Source: Auanema rhodensis (Eukaryota; Nematoda; Chromadorea; Rhabditida; Rhabditidae). From it: a stretch of DNA of 64,000 nucleotides. The stretch lies in the NCBI GenBank assembly GCA_964057225.1, contig OZ059896.1:9920001-9984000 (forward strand), in the 5' to 3' direction. Within the stretch, counting starts at the first letter, position 1. Every line of letters begins with the position of its first letter. The notes beneath the pieces were generated by a model. The model searched no databases. It was not told the DNA's origin and worked only from the letters and a program-made list of their open reading frames with translations. The translations under genes were made by a program, and so were the position numbers. Positions 28,901 to 38,332 of the stretch are shown one piece after another.

Positions 28901-29811
28901 ACCTGATGGAAGTGATGATAATGAGGAGGAAGAGCAACAACACAAACAGGACATTCGCTGAATTGGCTCTTTTGAATTCCCGTTGACAAGTTGACTCATA
29001 AGAAAGAAAACGACGGTAAAAGATTTGAGAATAACAAAAAGTTAAACTAATAATGTAAGTCTAATCAGACACATCTGGATACCAGAAAGACAATAGTATG
29101 TGAAAGAGAGAAGAAAGATTAAATAAGAAATGATAGTTCGATAGAATTCTGACTACATATCGGAGAATGAAACAATCTGAGAACATTCTCATAGCGTTTC
29201 GATTAAAGATGATATATAATTTAGAAAATGCACATTGAATGTTTTTTTTATTTGAATATTATATTAGTTTAGAAGAATATGAAAAAAAAAGCAAAAAGAA
29301 GTTCCAAAAATGCTATACATAGATAATTTTCAGAAAGTTAGATGCTATAACACTAGAAATAGCTCGTGAAATACTTCTTTCGCTCTCATCCTTCTCGTGA
29401 CAAATTTAGCTTCCAGAATAAAAAAAATGAAAGAATGTTTCAAAACAAGATCATAAAAAGAATTTGCTTGGTCACGAAGGCACAATGTAATTACTTGATA
29501 AGCAAATTTTGAGTTCAAATGAGTAAGAGGACAAAAAAAAGTTAAATATTAAATTATGGTAAAACATCCAAACTTTTCAAGATCAAGATATATTAATCAT
29601 ACTAATTATGCTTTTATGATAACTTTGAAATTGAAGAAATATGAATGAATAACAATATACCTCGTAGAAGTCGATGAATTTCAACAAGACTTCGAGCACA
29701 CTTTTCTAGAGCTGCCCTGGGAGACGACTTGACAACAGATTGCTCTTCGTTAGAGGTTTCATATGGTTCATCATCTTCCTCAGTCGAAGATCGCCGACGT
29801 GTATGAACCAT
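13464..29811 (-). CDS. SH3-domain adaptor-like protein, two start exons
   Basis: The minus-strand exons join in consistent phase: 22260-21738, 17839-17709, 17262-17184, 14985-14872, 14425-14309, 14034-13899, 13768-13645 and 13577-13464 (stop). They encode a Ser/Pro/Arg-rich N-terminal half (starts MSTTTINRRRMSLPQ), a conserved-looking KLTTQMKSLSLDYQE segment, then an SH3-like domain split over two exons (ALQLGERIRVVDNGDPDW, then YLMSFPATCVAPI), then a terminal segment ending CPLSSLALLTMH. A second start lies at 29811. Exons 29811-29661 and 26130-25991 join in phase and encode an acidic N-terminus and a basic helix ARRKWSAAFRVVQGLHRFK. The helix resembles calmodulin-binding sequences such as that of smooth-muscle myosin light-chain kinase. 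That second exon ends in phase 0, so it can splice to 17262 but not obviously to 22260, implying alternative promoters. The protein is probably a cytoplasmic scaffold. It could be a STAC-like or other SH3 adaptor; I do not recognise the orthologue. Introns reach about 4.7 kb, unlike genes beyond 40 kb. Confidence 0.75.
14713..14742. repeat. (CT)n microsatellite in an intron
   Basis: A CT repeat preceded by C-rich runs, about 130 bases from the exon ending at 14872. Confidence 0.85.
15290..15420. promoter_or_regulatory. GC-richer block inside an intron
   Basis: Around 15290-15420 the composition is more balanced and includes tcccgggcaacg. No acceptable exon frame was found, so this may be an intronic regulatory block. 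Weak evidence. Confidence 0.15.
17124..17151. repeat. (TA)n microsatellite
   Basis: An uninterrupted AT repeat, preceded by tandem ATATA units from about 17100, 33 bases from the exon ending at 17184. Confidence 0.9.
17840..21737. other. Long intron of the SH3 gene
   Basis: About 3.9 kb of AT-rich DNA with a GA-rich tract near 19557-19607 and a (TA)n tract near 20490-20510. No exon within it was supported. Confidence 0.5.
22262..22560 (-). promoter_or_regulatory. Possible internal promoter of the SH3 gene
   Basis: A GC-richer block lies just upstream (on the minus strand) of the ATG exon at 22260. It contains the word ccaccctcac at 22515-22524 and a near-palindrome cgcc-aagta-ggcg at 22525-22537. 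The same 10-base word occurs, in the other orientation, at 30275-30284 upstream of the distal start exon. Assignment as a promoter is an inference. Confidence 0.3.
22561..25990. other. AT-rich intron/spacer, nothing recognised
   Basis: This stretch separates the two start regions of the SH3 gene. It includes a run of nine G followed by AGGGG near 23741-23755 and an AT-rich, partly palindromic stretch with repeated atacatat words at about 25087-25150. No supported exon. Confidence 0.45.
25891..25920. repeat. (CAT)n trinucleotide repeat
   Basis: About ten CAT units, intronic. Confidence 0.95.
28012..28047. repeat. (CA)n microsatellite, interrupted
   Basis: CACACA units broken by two CATGCA words. 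Confidence 0.9.
28881..28961 (+). CDS. Short acidic open frame, possible exon
   Basis: ATG to TGA gives 26 codons starting MAHQPAEPDGSDDNEEEEQQ. The composition is coding-like and unlike the AT-rich surroundings, and the block is preceded by cttacag. It could be a small exon on the opposite strand inside the SH3 gene's long intron, or chance. Confidence 0.22.
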   Translation: MAHQPAEPDGSDDNEEEEQQHKQDIR

Positions 29812-30330
29812 AATTACTCAATTCACTGTGTTGAAGAGTTAGATGAAGATTTAGTAAGTAATACTAGAGAAATAGTTGAAATAGAACCGTTGATGAAGTA
29901 TTAGATACAACGCTATAGAAAGAAGCTTTACGCAACAGTTTGTTCGTTATTTAGTTTTTCTTTCTCGTCGTATAGAATGATGAAATCTGGGAAGAAGATT
30001 AGAATATGAGGCGAAGCTAGAAGGACTTCTTGCAGCAAGAAGATGAGACGTCTCAGAAATAGGAGCACGTGAATATCCTTGGTTTTAGAATTTTATCAAT
30101 CCTGCTCTTTTTCAATTTTTTTTTATAAATTGAAAGACCAAGAGATTGCAATATTCCAGAATAGCAGTGATTTCTGCAACTGCAAGGTTCCTTAGTTTCG
30201 TGAACAGCCTCACTGCTGTTTCGTCTTATTTCTTAAATCTCAACAGGCTTGTTGCTTCGTAAAGCGAAGGTGGAGTGAGGGTGGAGGACAACTGCTGTCA
30301 AGCTTTCCATACGCTTATTACTGACAACAT
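29812..30330 (-). promoter_or_regulatory. Putative distal promoter region of the SH3 gene
   Basis: The region directly upstream of the distal start codon at 29811 is less AT-rich. It contains gtgagggtgg (30275-30284), the reverse complement of the word found at the internal start. No TATA or initiator can be assigned. Confidence 0.25.
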
Positions 30331-31515
30331 ACATTATCAGCCGTTCACAATTTCACATTTATGTTCTTTTGTTCTTTTCCTCATATTCTCCTTGATTTCA
30401 TATCTCTCTCTCATCATCTGCCTCATTTTTTAGATAACTCCCTCATCTTTTTTGCATCTTTCGGTTTCCATTTCTCTTTCTTTTCATGTGTTTCTCATTT
30501 AACTTATTGTCATTTCATTTATCCCACTCAGCACTCTCCAAATCACCTCAACGAAAAAACATTTTTTGCGACAGAAGAACGAAGTAAAGTAAAGAGAGAA
30601 GGGTTGTATATATTGTTTGGTTCAGTTAAACAAAATATTATAAAATACAACTATATGTTAGTTGAATGCTCTTCAAAAACTATACTATGAGATATATCTG
30701 ACTTCGTAACCTTCACACCTGACAACTGCCAGATGGGGCACACAGTTCAGAAGTTCAAAAAGTAACGAAAAGTTGCAAAGTGGCTTCAGTGATGGGCCTT
30801 GTTGTGACACTTCAATTATAAACAGTTCAAACATTCAAAACAAACGTACAATTTTGAAAACGAAAAAAAATAATAATTACGAGGTAAAATAGAATAGCAA
30901 CAGTATTTCTTTGAACTCAATGAATGTATCGTGTTATTAGGGAAGGAGAAAAACACATATTTTAAAAAAATATTATAAAAGGATAAATAAATGGACGAGT
31001 ACAGTCTTTCAGCGGTTCCTTATTCCGAGAAACAAATGTCAAAAATGGTCATTCATATGATGTTTTTGAACAATAATTTCTATAGCTATGAATTATAAAA
31101 AGATACAAAGATGTGTCATTATCTATTGATCCATTGATGAATAATTCTCTATAGTATACATACAATACATAGATCTTTATTTGCTTAAAATTATTATTTT
31201 TTTGACATCCATACTCGTTTTCACATTGCTTAGATAGCTTTTGTTAACATAAGCCTTTTTTAGATTTATCTGCATTTGTTACAAATAAATCTTTTTTTTT
31301 TCATCAACGTTATTGGCTCTTTCAAAATTGAAACATTGATATTAGATCTTTATTTATCTTCAATAGCACAATAGCAATTCATTTGTTATAAGATAATTGA
31401 AAATATCATACAATACATATGTATGATTAAAGAATAATTAATATTTTATAATTCTTAGAGTAACAGCTCTTTTTTACAAAAAAAAAACTTTAAGTCATTT
31501 GTACTCTTTCTTTAC

Positions 31516-31597
31516 AAATGTTCTCTTGGTAGAGACATCCACATCGAAAGCTGGCCGCTATCATCACATCGTTGACAATTTCTGACAATGTTCTGTA
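31516..31597 (-). CDS. Candidate internal exon, unknown gene
   Basis: The acceptor agtcttag is followed by an open frame that begins YRTLSEIVNDVMIAASF and stops at a gtaaag donor (82 bases, phase 0 in, phase 1 out). It is on the same strand as the exon candidate at 32.9 kb, whose phase-0 end would join it in frame. Product not recognised. Confidence 0.35.
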
Positions 31598-32089
31598 CTA
31601 AGACTAAGAAGACCCCTCTGGCCTCTTCTTGTCAATCATTGACCTCAGAACTATGTGGATATCGGATATACTTAGGTGCCGAATAGAAAAAATAAGAATA
31701 CGAAGTTTACAGCTTTCCATTGCACCAAATGTTTCTATAGGTCGTTGATGTTCGTAACTATATACATATAGTATAGTATATATATTATATATATATAGCA
31801 TTACATATGAAGTCAAATATCACAAATATGTAAACCTTAACCTTAACCTTATGCAACACTGAGCTGGTGATCAAAGTACTAAACTAACATATCTAAGACT
31901 CTAGAGCATCTGAATGATTCAATGTTTTGTAAAATTTGACATATATTTAATGAAAAATATAGCTTCATCTTTTATAGTTTTGATGTGTAATATAAAATCC
32001 AAGGATATAGGAATAATGTCTATTGGCTAAAGAGGGATATATATAGAGAGAGAGAAAAAGAAAAAAGAGAGAAAGAGGGAATGAGAAGA

Positions 32090-32093
<4 letters not shown>

Positions 32094-32143
<50 letters not shown>
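32094..32143. repeat. (GA)n microsatellite
   Basis: About 25 GA units inside a longer purine-rich tract from about 32045. Confidence 0.95.
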
Positions 32144-32147
<4 letters not shown>

Positions 32148-32893
32148 GGAGGAAAGAGCAAAGATATGTAACGCATATGTGTGTTCATAATATAAAGAGA
32201 ATCAAAGAATATAGAAAAGGAAGATGAGCATGAAATCAAATCCACATGGCTACAACTATGAAAATTAATTATATTCAATAAAATGTTAAAAAGATCAAAC
32301 TTTTAATACAAATCACGTCATAAATGACTACCTAACAATTATAAATAGATTGTAGTTATTAAATAAGACAAATATATCTTTTAGAATCAAAGTTTATAAA
32401 TAATTTCAATAAATGATTATGATTATAATACTTAAAATAAAATATATTCATCCTTTTCAATTTGTTTTGAAACCATTTTTATTTATAGAATATATTTAAA
32501 TCCTTTTGTATTTTAAGAGATTATCAATTTTCATTTCCGAATTGTATCATAAGATGAGCTTAGAGCATTTTTATAAAATAAACTTTTTTTGAAACTTTAT
32601 TCTTTCTCCATATGTTTTCCGACAAAAATTAAACGATTGATTAAATATAATATGAATTTATTGTTCTATTTACTGTGCAATTATAAGTGAAAACAAGAAA
32701 AATAAAAGATGTTATATTTTGAAGATCTATAGTTTTTTTCTAAATTCCATCAAAAATTAAACAACTGATATTTCTTCACATGCATGGAGATGATGAAAAA
32801 TACCGTTGTCGTAATTCTAATAAAAAAACCGGATTAAATGATGCAAAAGCTACTTCGTTATTAGATAATCTCATATATATCTATAATTCTCAC

Positions 32894-32977
32894 ATTGTAC
32901 TGAATAGCTAAACAAATTTCTCGGCAATGTTTTTCAACAATCTGAAGTAGTTTCTTTGACTTTAGTGACTGTCTTTG
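32894..32977 (-). CDS. Candidate internal exon (28 codons), unknown gene
   Basis: It has excellent splice sites on the minus strand: a long pyrimidine acceptor (gttctttctttcag) and a gtgaga donor. The 84-base frame is phase 0 to phase 0 and includes KSKKLLQIVEKHCREICLAI, an amphipathic helix-like segment. It probably belongs to a gene whose other exons are at 31.5 kb or outside what I can join. It is not part of the SH3 gene as modelled, because that gene starts with an ATG exon at 29811. Confidence 0.42.
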
Positions 32978-33316
32978 CTGAAAGAAAGAACAGCTGGGGG
33001 CAGTTCGTTCGATTAGCTTAATACAAAGACAAAGCTTCACACTTTGAAGGGAAAAGAGTCTTATCAAAGATATATATGAGCATTTCGCACTATTCATCGA
33101 CTATGTTAATTGGAAAGTTTTTCTAAACTTTGGAAAACAAAACATCATCATAAATAGAAAGTTTTTAAACATGTGAACCAAATATTTCATGATGTTATTA
33201 ATGTTGCCAATTCTAGTGGGAGAATAGTTCAATATCTCAATATTTTAGCCTAGAGATAGAATGCTAGAGAAACAACATAAGAGTCTTTGTATTTTTTATC
33301 GATTTAACGATAAAAC

Positions 33317-33375
33317 ATGTTTTTTCAGCAAAAAATAAATACGAAAGATAGGGAAGCTTTACAGCTTCAAAACCA
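33317..33375 (+). CDS. Candidate start exon, weak
   Basis: The frame opens at ATG 33317 (MFFQQKINTKDREALQLQNQ) and ends at a gtaatc donor. An acceptor-like ttttttcag overlaps its first codons. Nothing downstream joins before the transposon at 34161. Confidence 0.2.
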
Positions 33376-34160
33376 AGGTAATCTTCCTTCCATACAACCA
33401 GAGATTTTCATGGATTTCTTAATTTCAAAACATAATTTCAACGATTTGAACTTAATTGCAGTGTTTGTATCAATGCAAAAAAGCTTTCACTATTCTTGTA
33501 GTTTTAGTTTCTATAGATTTCTTAATGATGAAGTTAGATCAATTACAAATAATTAGAAATAGAAGTATTATGTAAACTTGGATGAAAGAATAGTTAAAAG
33601 TAAAATATAACACAAGGATAAATAAAGAATTAATTCTTGTTTCCTAAAAGAGCATAATTTACATGAAAAAGTGAGATTATTGTAACTATTCTGAGAAATT
33701 TTGAGACAAATATTTGCAGAAAGTAGCTATCAGATAGCCGAAATTTATAAGAAGAAAACAAACCATCTAAGGCTATCCATTTTGAAATGGATTAAAAGAA
33801 AAGCTAATAAAATGTTGAAATCATGAAAGAAAGTTTTATAAATCTTTTCATGCTATTTTTATTTTGAATAATGGGCAACACAGAGGGATAAAATAGTTGA
33901 ATCAGAGAAAAAAATAGGTAAAACAGAAAAAATGTAGTGTATGAAATATTTTAAATTGTTATTAAAAGTATTTGTTATAATTCAGAAACGTTCCAGAAAG
34001 TTGACATACGTTGAATATTCAATAAGTGAAAAACTAAAATGATACATTTTTTTCCTAGTATATGAGCAGTTTTCTCAAGAGAAATTCAAGTACGAAAAAA
34101 AGGTAGTGAAAGCAAAGATCGCAATACGTTCGTAGAGGAATATACTTAATGGTTTCTGTG

Positions 34161-35373
34161 AGAGAAAATAAGAACCTAGTTAAGAAAATACATAATATTT
34201 CAGCTAAACGTGATGAAAAACTATTCATTCTTGTGTCTCAAGAAAATTTTCACAGTTGAACACAGCCGAACTGTGGTAATTAAGACATCAAAATGGTCAA
34301 AGTTCAGAAACTATTTGATAGTTGACAATAGAATATTTTATTTTTTATAATTATTAATGATTAATTATTTTATATATTTATTATTATTATTATTATTATA
34401 TAAATAATGGAATATAATTGTATTAATTTTATTAATAATGCTGTTGCTTGAAAAGCTCTGAAGTCCAGCTAATGATCAGTTGTATTCAAAATAAATAGTA
34501 TCCGAGGGTTTAGCCAATAAATACTGAGTCTCCACCCTCACTTATCAATCACTGATAAAGTAGCGATTTCATGACTTCGGCTGTCAGACCAATGACCAGT
34601 AGTAGGTCGCAGTTTTGCCGTCCACTTATAATTACACCGCTGTTCATTTAGTGCTCATATCCCATTTACTCGATCGTTTTTTGCTGCTCTCTCTACACTC
34701 ATCCTCTACATTACTTTCCTAATTAACTATTCTTTTTCTTCTCTATGTATATAATCCTTTGGCACCTTTATCTTTTTTCTCCCATATCTTTTCAGTTGTG
34801 GTTCTTCCACCACTCACATTTCTTTTTCGTTCACACGGGTCATTTTACGGATCCGAGTCTTACTACTTCCAGTTCAAACAAACGTATAAGATTATTTTTT
34901 CTTTCTTTAGTATATGTACATTTACCATTGTATTGTCATTGCCTTTCCTTATTAAATATTTTTTGATCATGTTGTACAACTATTTGAAAATATATCTTAT
35001 TTTGAAAAAGAGGTTATTAAAACTACACATAAAAGTAGTATAGAAATGAAGGATTATAATACCATTTTCAACATTTCAGTCATTTCAATACATTTTCATT
35101 CTCTGAAGTCACTATAAAGCCTCATTTAAATCACTTTTTTGAAAAAGTATGAAATGAGTCAATTTTTAAAAGCACTAAAAAGTGCTTATTTTCCATGATT
35201 TTTATGCATGTTCAACCAATTTTCTGTTGAGATGTTGATTTCAATTTTCATTTTCTATTTTCATGCCTAAATACTCGGAAATTGTGTCATTTTCACACTT
35301 TTTTGAAATTTCAAGGATGTCGATTTTAGAAAGAAAGTTGTAGTATCTCTGAAGATCTCTGAAGATAAAAATA
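34161..35373 (+). repeat. Left terminal inverted repeat of the Maverick
   Basis: It matches the reverse complement of 38752-39961 almost base for base over about 1.2 kb. Differences seen are a small indel at the outer end, a T/C change near 35132, and a tandem duplication of ctctgaagat at the inner end (35349-35366). It holds two hairpins, CACAGTT/AACTGTG (34251-34275) and TTATCA/TGATAA (34543-34559), and a TAT/TTA trinucleotide tract (about 34379-34400). Two overlapping open frames at 34745-35043 recur unchanged in the other repeat. They have no known domain and are probably not genes. Confidence 0.9.
34530..34680. promoter_or_regulatory. GC-richer block within the repeat, possible promoter
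   Basis: This is the only balanced-composition block of the inverted repeat. It contains ccaccctcac (34532-34541) beside a perfect 6-base hairpin. Its copy in the right repeat is at about 39440-39590. Terminal repeats of large DNA transposons can carry promoters; that role here is inferred. Confidence 0.25.
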
Positions 35374-35407
35374 ATGTTCAATTTTACAATCTTTTATCTC
35401 ATTTTCG

Positions 35408-36170
35408 TCAGTCAGAACCGCAAAGCGAAGTATCCGGAGTAATTATTTGAAAAAGATCATCCAGAATTCGCTCTACGCGCATTAATGTTGCAGCTTCATC
35501 CTCGTTTGCCTCTGGACCTATAACACAAAACTAATCATTCATAATAAAACTAATCATTAAATAATTAAAGTCATTAATCAAAATGGAAAATATAAAAAAC
35601 ATTCTAAAAATATATTTAAAAAATACCGATATGAGTAACGTCAGCGAGAACTGAAGCAGCGTCGATCTGTCTATTCAGTCTCAACATGAAGGCGTCTCTC
35701 GAGGAACGCTAAACACAATATTTACTTATTAAATGATTATGTATACATTTTCGTATATTATATAATAGTCCATTATTATAATTTATTGTTAACGGAATAA
35801 TAAAAAGAAACATACTTGGTTAACTTCCAGAGTGAGAATTGTTGGATCGCGGTGACCCCGAACTAAATACAAATATTTTTGATAAGAACATTGTCTTTAC
35901 AGTTGTTATAAAAGAAAGCAAAAAGCTTAGAGGTTTTGCATACCTGATTGTCGCCCCAGTAAAACATTTATTTCCTCGATGTATTGCAAAATAGTGCTGC
36001 TGATGACATCCCATGTGTCCATATCCATTGCACCGTATCTAAGACATGTAATTAAATAATATAATAAAATAAAAATTAAAAGTAATTAGAAATCATATTC
36101 TCACCTTTCATTGAGATAAAGGCGGATCTCTCGATACTCCACTCTAGCCCAACGCGTTTGCGTGTCACTG
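35408..36170 (-). pseudogene. Captured 3' part of an intron-containing gene
   Basis: Five minus-strand exons join in phase through GT-AG introns: about 36170-36105, 36038-35944, 35862-35825, 35708-35627 and 35517-35408 (stop). The joined frame has no stop and gives roughly 125 residues, including RWARVEYREIRLYLNERYG, WDVISSTILQYIEEINVLL and LMRVERILDDLFQIITPD, ending in a TGA only 35 bases from the left terminal repeat. The 5' end is cut where the integrase sequence begins (about 36170-36190). Spliceosomal introns and cellular-type sequence show that this is not a Maverick gene. It looks like genomic DNA picked up by the element, introns included. The reading frame is intact, so capture was recent or the frame is under selection. 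I do not recognise the family. It could be expressed as a fusion or be inert. Confidence 0.7.
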
Positions 36171-36179
36171 CTGACCTTT

Positions 36180-36956
36180 TGCAGTTTGCATGGGTAGTAC
36201 CATTAAAAAAAAAGACAGGTAAAGAAACTGCAGATGCTTTGGAATCTATCTTTACAAAAAGTAAAAGAATACCAAAAAAGATGCAAACTGATAATGGTAA
36301 GGAATATTATAATAAAGAAATGAATAAACTTTTCAAAAAATTAGAAATTAATCACTTCTCAACTTATTCAGATAAGAAAGCTTCTATTATCAAAAGGTTT
36401 AATAGAACCTTGAAAGAAAAGATGTGGAAAATGTTTACTCATCAAGGAAATCATTAATGGACTCATCTTCGATGATTTACTCTGGGGTTATAATAATCAT
36501 TATCACACTTCAATAAAAATGACTCCAATAGAAGCTTCAAAAATAGAAAATGAAAGTATTGTCTACAATAATCTATTTCCCATAAAACATAATTTTGAGG
36601 AAATTCAAAAAAATTCTAAATTCAAAATAGGTGACACAGTCAGAATAACAAAATATAAAGCTATTTTTGACAAAGGTTATGTTCCGAATTGGATAACTGA
36701 GATGTTCAAAATTGCAAAAGTTCATATTGGTGAACCTGTGATGTACGAACTAAAAGATCTTGCAGATGAAGAAATCAAACGAAAGTTTTATGAAGAAGAA
36801 CTCACACTTTACAATAATATCAATGAAGAGTATAAAGTTGAGAAAGTGATAAAACATAGAAAATCTAATGGAGTAAAAGAAGTGTTTGTTAAGTGGTATG
36901 GATATCCGGAGAAATTTAACTCTTGGATAAAGGAAACGAATTTAAAGACATAAGCA
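36180..36956 (+). pseudogene. Maverick integrase remnant with chromodomain
   Basis: From about 36186 the sequence reads FAWVVPLKKKTGKETADALE, then KMQTDNGKEYYNKE (second catalytic Asp), then IIKRFNRTLKEKMW, the region that normally holds the catalytic Glu just before RFNRT. Here that position is Lys. The frame breaks at about 36457-36475 and resumes with a typical HTSIKMTPIEAS segment. At the C-terminus, YKVEKVIKHRKSNGVKEVFV followed by KWYGYP is a chromodomain, as in Maverick and Ty3-like integrases. The N-terminal zinc finger and first catalytic Asp are missing because the captured segment replaces them. The protein would be inactive as an integrase. Confidence 0.85.
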
Positions 36957-37136
36957 TATCATACTCAATTATTAAAATAATGAAGTTTGATTTATCAAAT
37001 ACTGACAACCTTAACTCTATTTTCCTATTATCCTTGGCTTCAACAATATTTTCGCTTAAAATTAAGCAATAACATTTTTTTAAATAAAAATTTTTTCAAA
37101 CATTTTAAATACTTAGGTATAAATTTAAATATAATA

Positions 37137-37178
37137 CTTCTAGGAAGCTTTTCACTTCTAGGAAGCTTTAGCTTACGC
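37137..37178 (+). promoter_or_regulatory. Repeated gene-boundary motif upstream of ATPase
   Basis: The word acttctaggaagctttt is followed at once by a second copy that continues tagcttacgcaatt. A third copy (cacttctaggaagtttagc...) lies at 37925-37949, just after the ATPase. The copies flank the ATPase as direct repeats about 770 bases apart. They may be a promoter/boundary motif of the element or the footprint of a duplication. Confidence 0.4.
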
Positions 37179-37180
37179 AA

Positions 37181-37852
37181 TTAATGATTTCATCAAACCA
37201 AAGGTTCAAGGAGTCTCCGACTTCAGTGACTACAGTGTCAAAAATTATTACCCAGAAAGAAATAATAATCCTTTACTCCCCCAAAGTATAAGAGGATGTA
37301 TTATTGGAAAGAGTGGATGTGGAAAGACTAATTTACTTATGAATTCGCTATCAGAAGAATACCTTGATTATAATAATCTTTATATCTTTAGTACAACCTT
37401 ATTTCAGCCTTGTTATCAAGCTCTTATAAATGGTTTCGAAAATGGATTAAGTAAAAAAGAAATTAGAAAATGTTTTGGAAAACAAGACTTCATAATTGAA
37501 GAAAAGGAAAATCCCCAAAGAATTATTGAAGGGTATACATCTGACAAAATAGAAGATATTCCAGATCCTAGCTCAATTGATCCCAATAAGAAGACTCTAA
37601 TAATTTTTGATGATCTTTTATTAGAAAAAAAAATAAGATAGAACAATATTATACTAGAGGAAGACACTCTGGTGTAGATTGTTTGTACATTTCTCAAAAT
37701 TATATTAAGTTACCAAAGAATACAATTAGAGAAAATGCTAACTTCTTCATAATCTTTCAACAAGATAAGATGAATTTAGATTATATCTACAGGGATCATT
37801 GTAATTTCTTGAATTTACAAGAGAAGTTTGGTCTACGAAGTACAACTTTATA
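37181..37852 (+). pseudogene. Maverick FtsK/HerA-like packaging ATPase remnant
   Basis: The frame reads DFSDYSVKNYYPERNNNPLL, then Walker A GKSGCGKT at about 37307-37330, and later Walker B-like KKTLIIFDDLL at about 37592-37622. After a run of nine A (about 37624-37632) the frame changes. The sequence then continues with GRHSGVDCLYISQNYIKLPK and IRENANFFIIFQQD, the conserved C-terminal part of Maverick and virus DNA-packaging ATPases (genome packaging into capsids). So most of the domain is present, in two frames. It ends at a TAA near 37850. The upstream start is unclear because no good ATG precedes the motif. Non-functional as read, unless the A run is a sequencing error. Confidence 0.85.
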
Positions 37853-37924
37853 ACAATTGATAAATCTAGTGATCTTGATGATGGAAGGTTTAGAAAATGT
37901 CTGAAATATTTTTTCATCATCTAA

Positions 37925-37949
37925 CACTTCTAGGAAGTTTAGCTTACGC
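37925..37949 (+). repeat. Second boundary-motif copy
   Basis: This is the direct-repeat partner of the motif at 37153-37178, with a one-base deletion. Confidence 0.6.
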
Positions 37950-37996
37950 CTTATTTCAATTGTGACCATCTTTTCTAAAAGAAATCCTTAAAATTT

Positions 37997-38332
37997 TCAA
38001 TTTTGAATACTTTTTTGAATGTAAGCTATTTGTTCTTTTGGTATTCTTTTTTTAGTTACTTTAGAAATGTCTACCAATCCTCCAGATTTAGGAATTTTTG
38101 ATTCTACCAATCCTCCAGATTTAGGAATCTTCGATTCGAAATCATCATACTCCTTTTGGTTGCTCTGATTAGAATACGACTGGAATCTACCTTTAGTATC
38201 CCTGTTTTTATAACTTTCTGGAGTTTCAAAATTTCTAATATTTTTATTTAAATAATCTACACTACAACCAATTTCTCTGCAGAATTTTGTTTTCTTGATG
38301 TAAACATTGTAATGAATGATGGTATTCACATT
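37997..38332 (-). CDS. Maverick C-terminal tail frame with tandem repeat
   Basis: About 110 codons are open on the minus strand, starting just where the protease remnant ends in another frame. The segment is polar and includes DYLNKNIRNFETPESYKN. It carries a 33-base tandem duplication giving ESKIPKSGGLV twice (about 38055-38122). It may be the C-terminal extension of the protease gene after a frameshift, or a separate small gene. No known domain. Confidence 0.45.
   Translation of the reverse strand, partial: NVNTIIHYNVYIKKTKFCREIGCSVDYLNKNIRNFETPESYKNRDTKGRFQSYSNQSNQKEYDDFESKIPKSGGLVESKIPKSGGLVDISKVTKKRIPKEQIAYIQKSIQN

Larger units (their letters stand above)
26131..29660. other. Intron between the two distal exons of the SH3 gene
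   Basis: About 3.5 kb of AT-rich DNA with a GA-rich tract at about 26971-27025 and a (CA)n tract at 28012-28047. The only coding-like block is the short frame at 28881. Confidence 0.5.

Noticed and set aside
31830-31851. Telomere-like ccttaaccttaacctta
   Set aside because: Three units only, and the unit is not the nematode TTAGGC repeat. No array.
34745-35043. Two overlapping open frames in the Maverick repeat, repeated identically at 39074-39372
   Set aside because: They are identical because the repeats are identical. No domain, hydrophobic by T-rich composition, and two frames over the same DNA.
36987-37184. 65-codon frame between integrase and ATPase
   Set aside because: It is low-complexity, runs through the repeated boundary motif (GSFSLLGSFSL), and has no homology signal.
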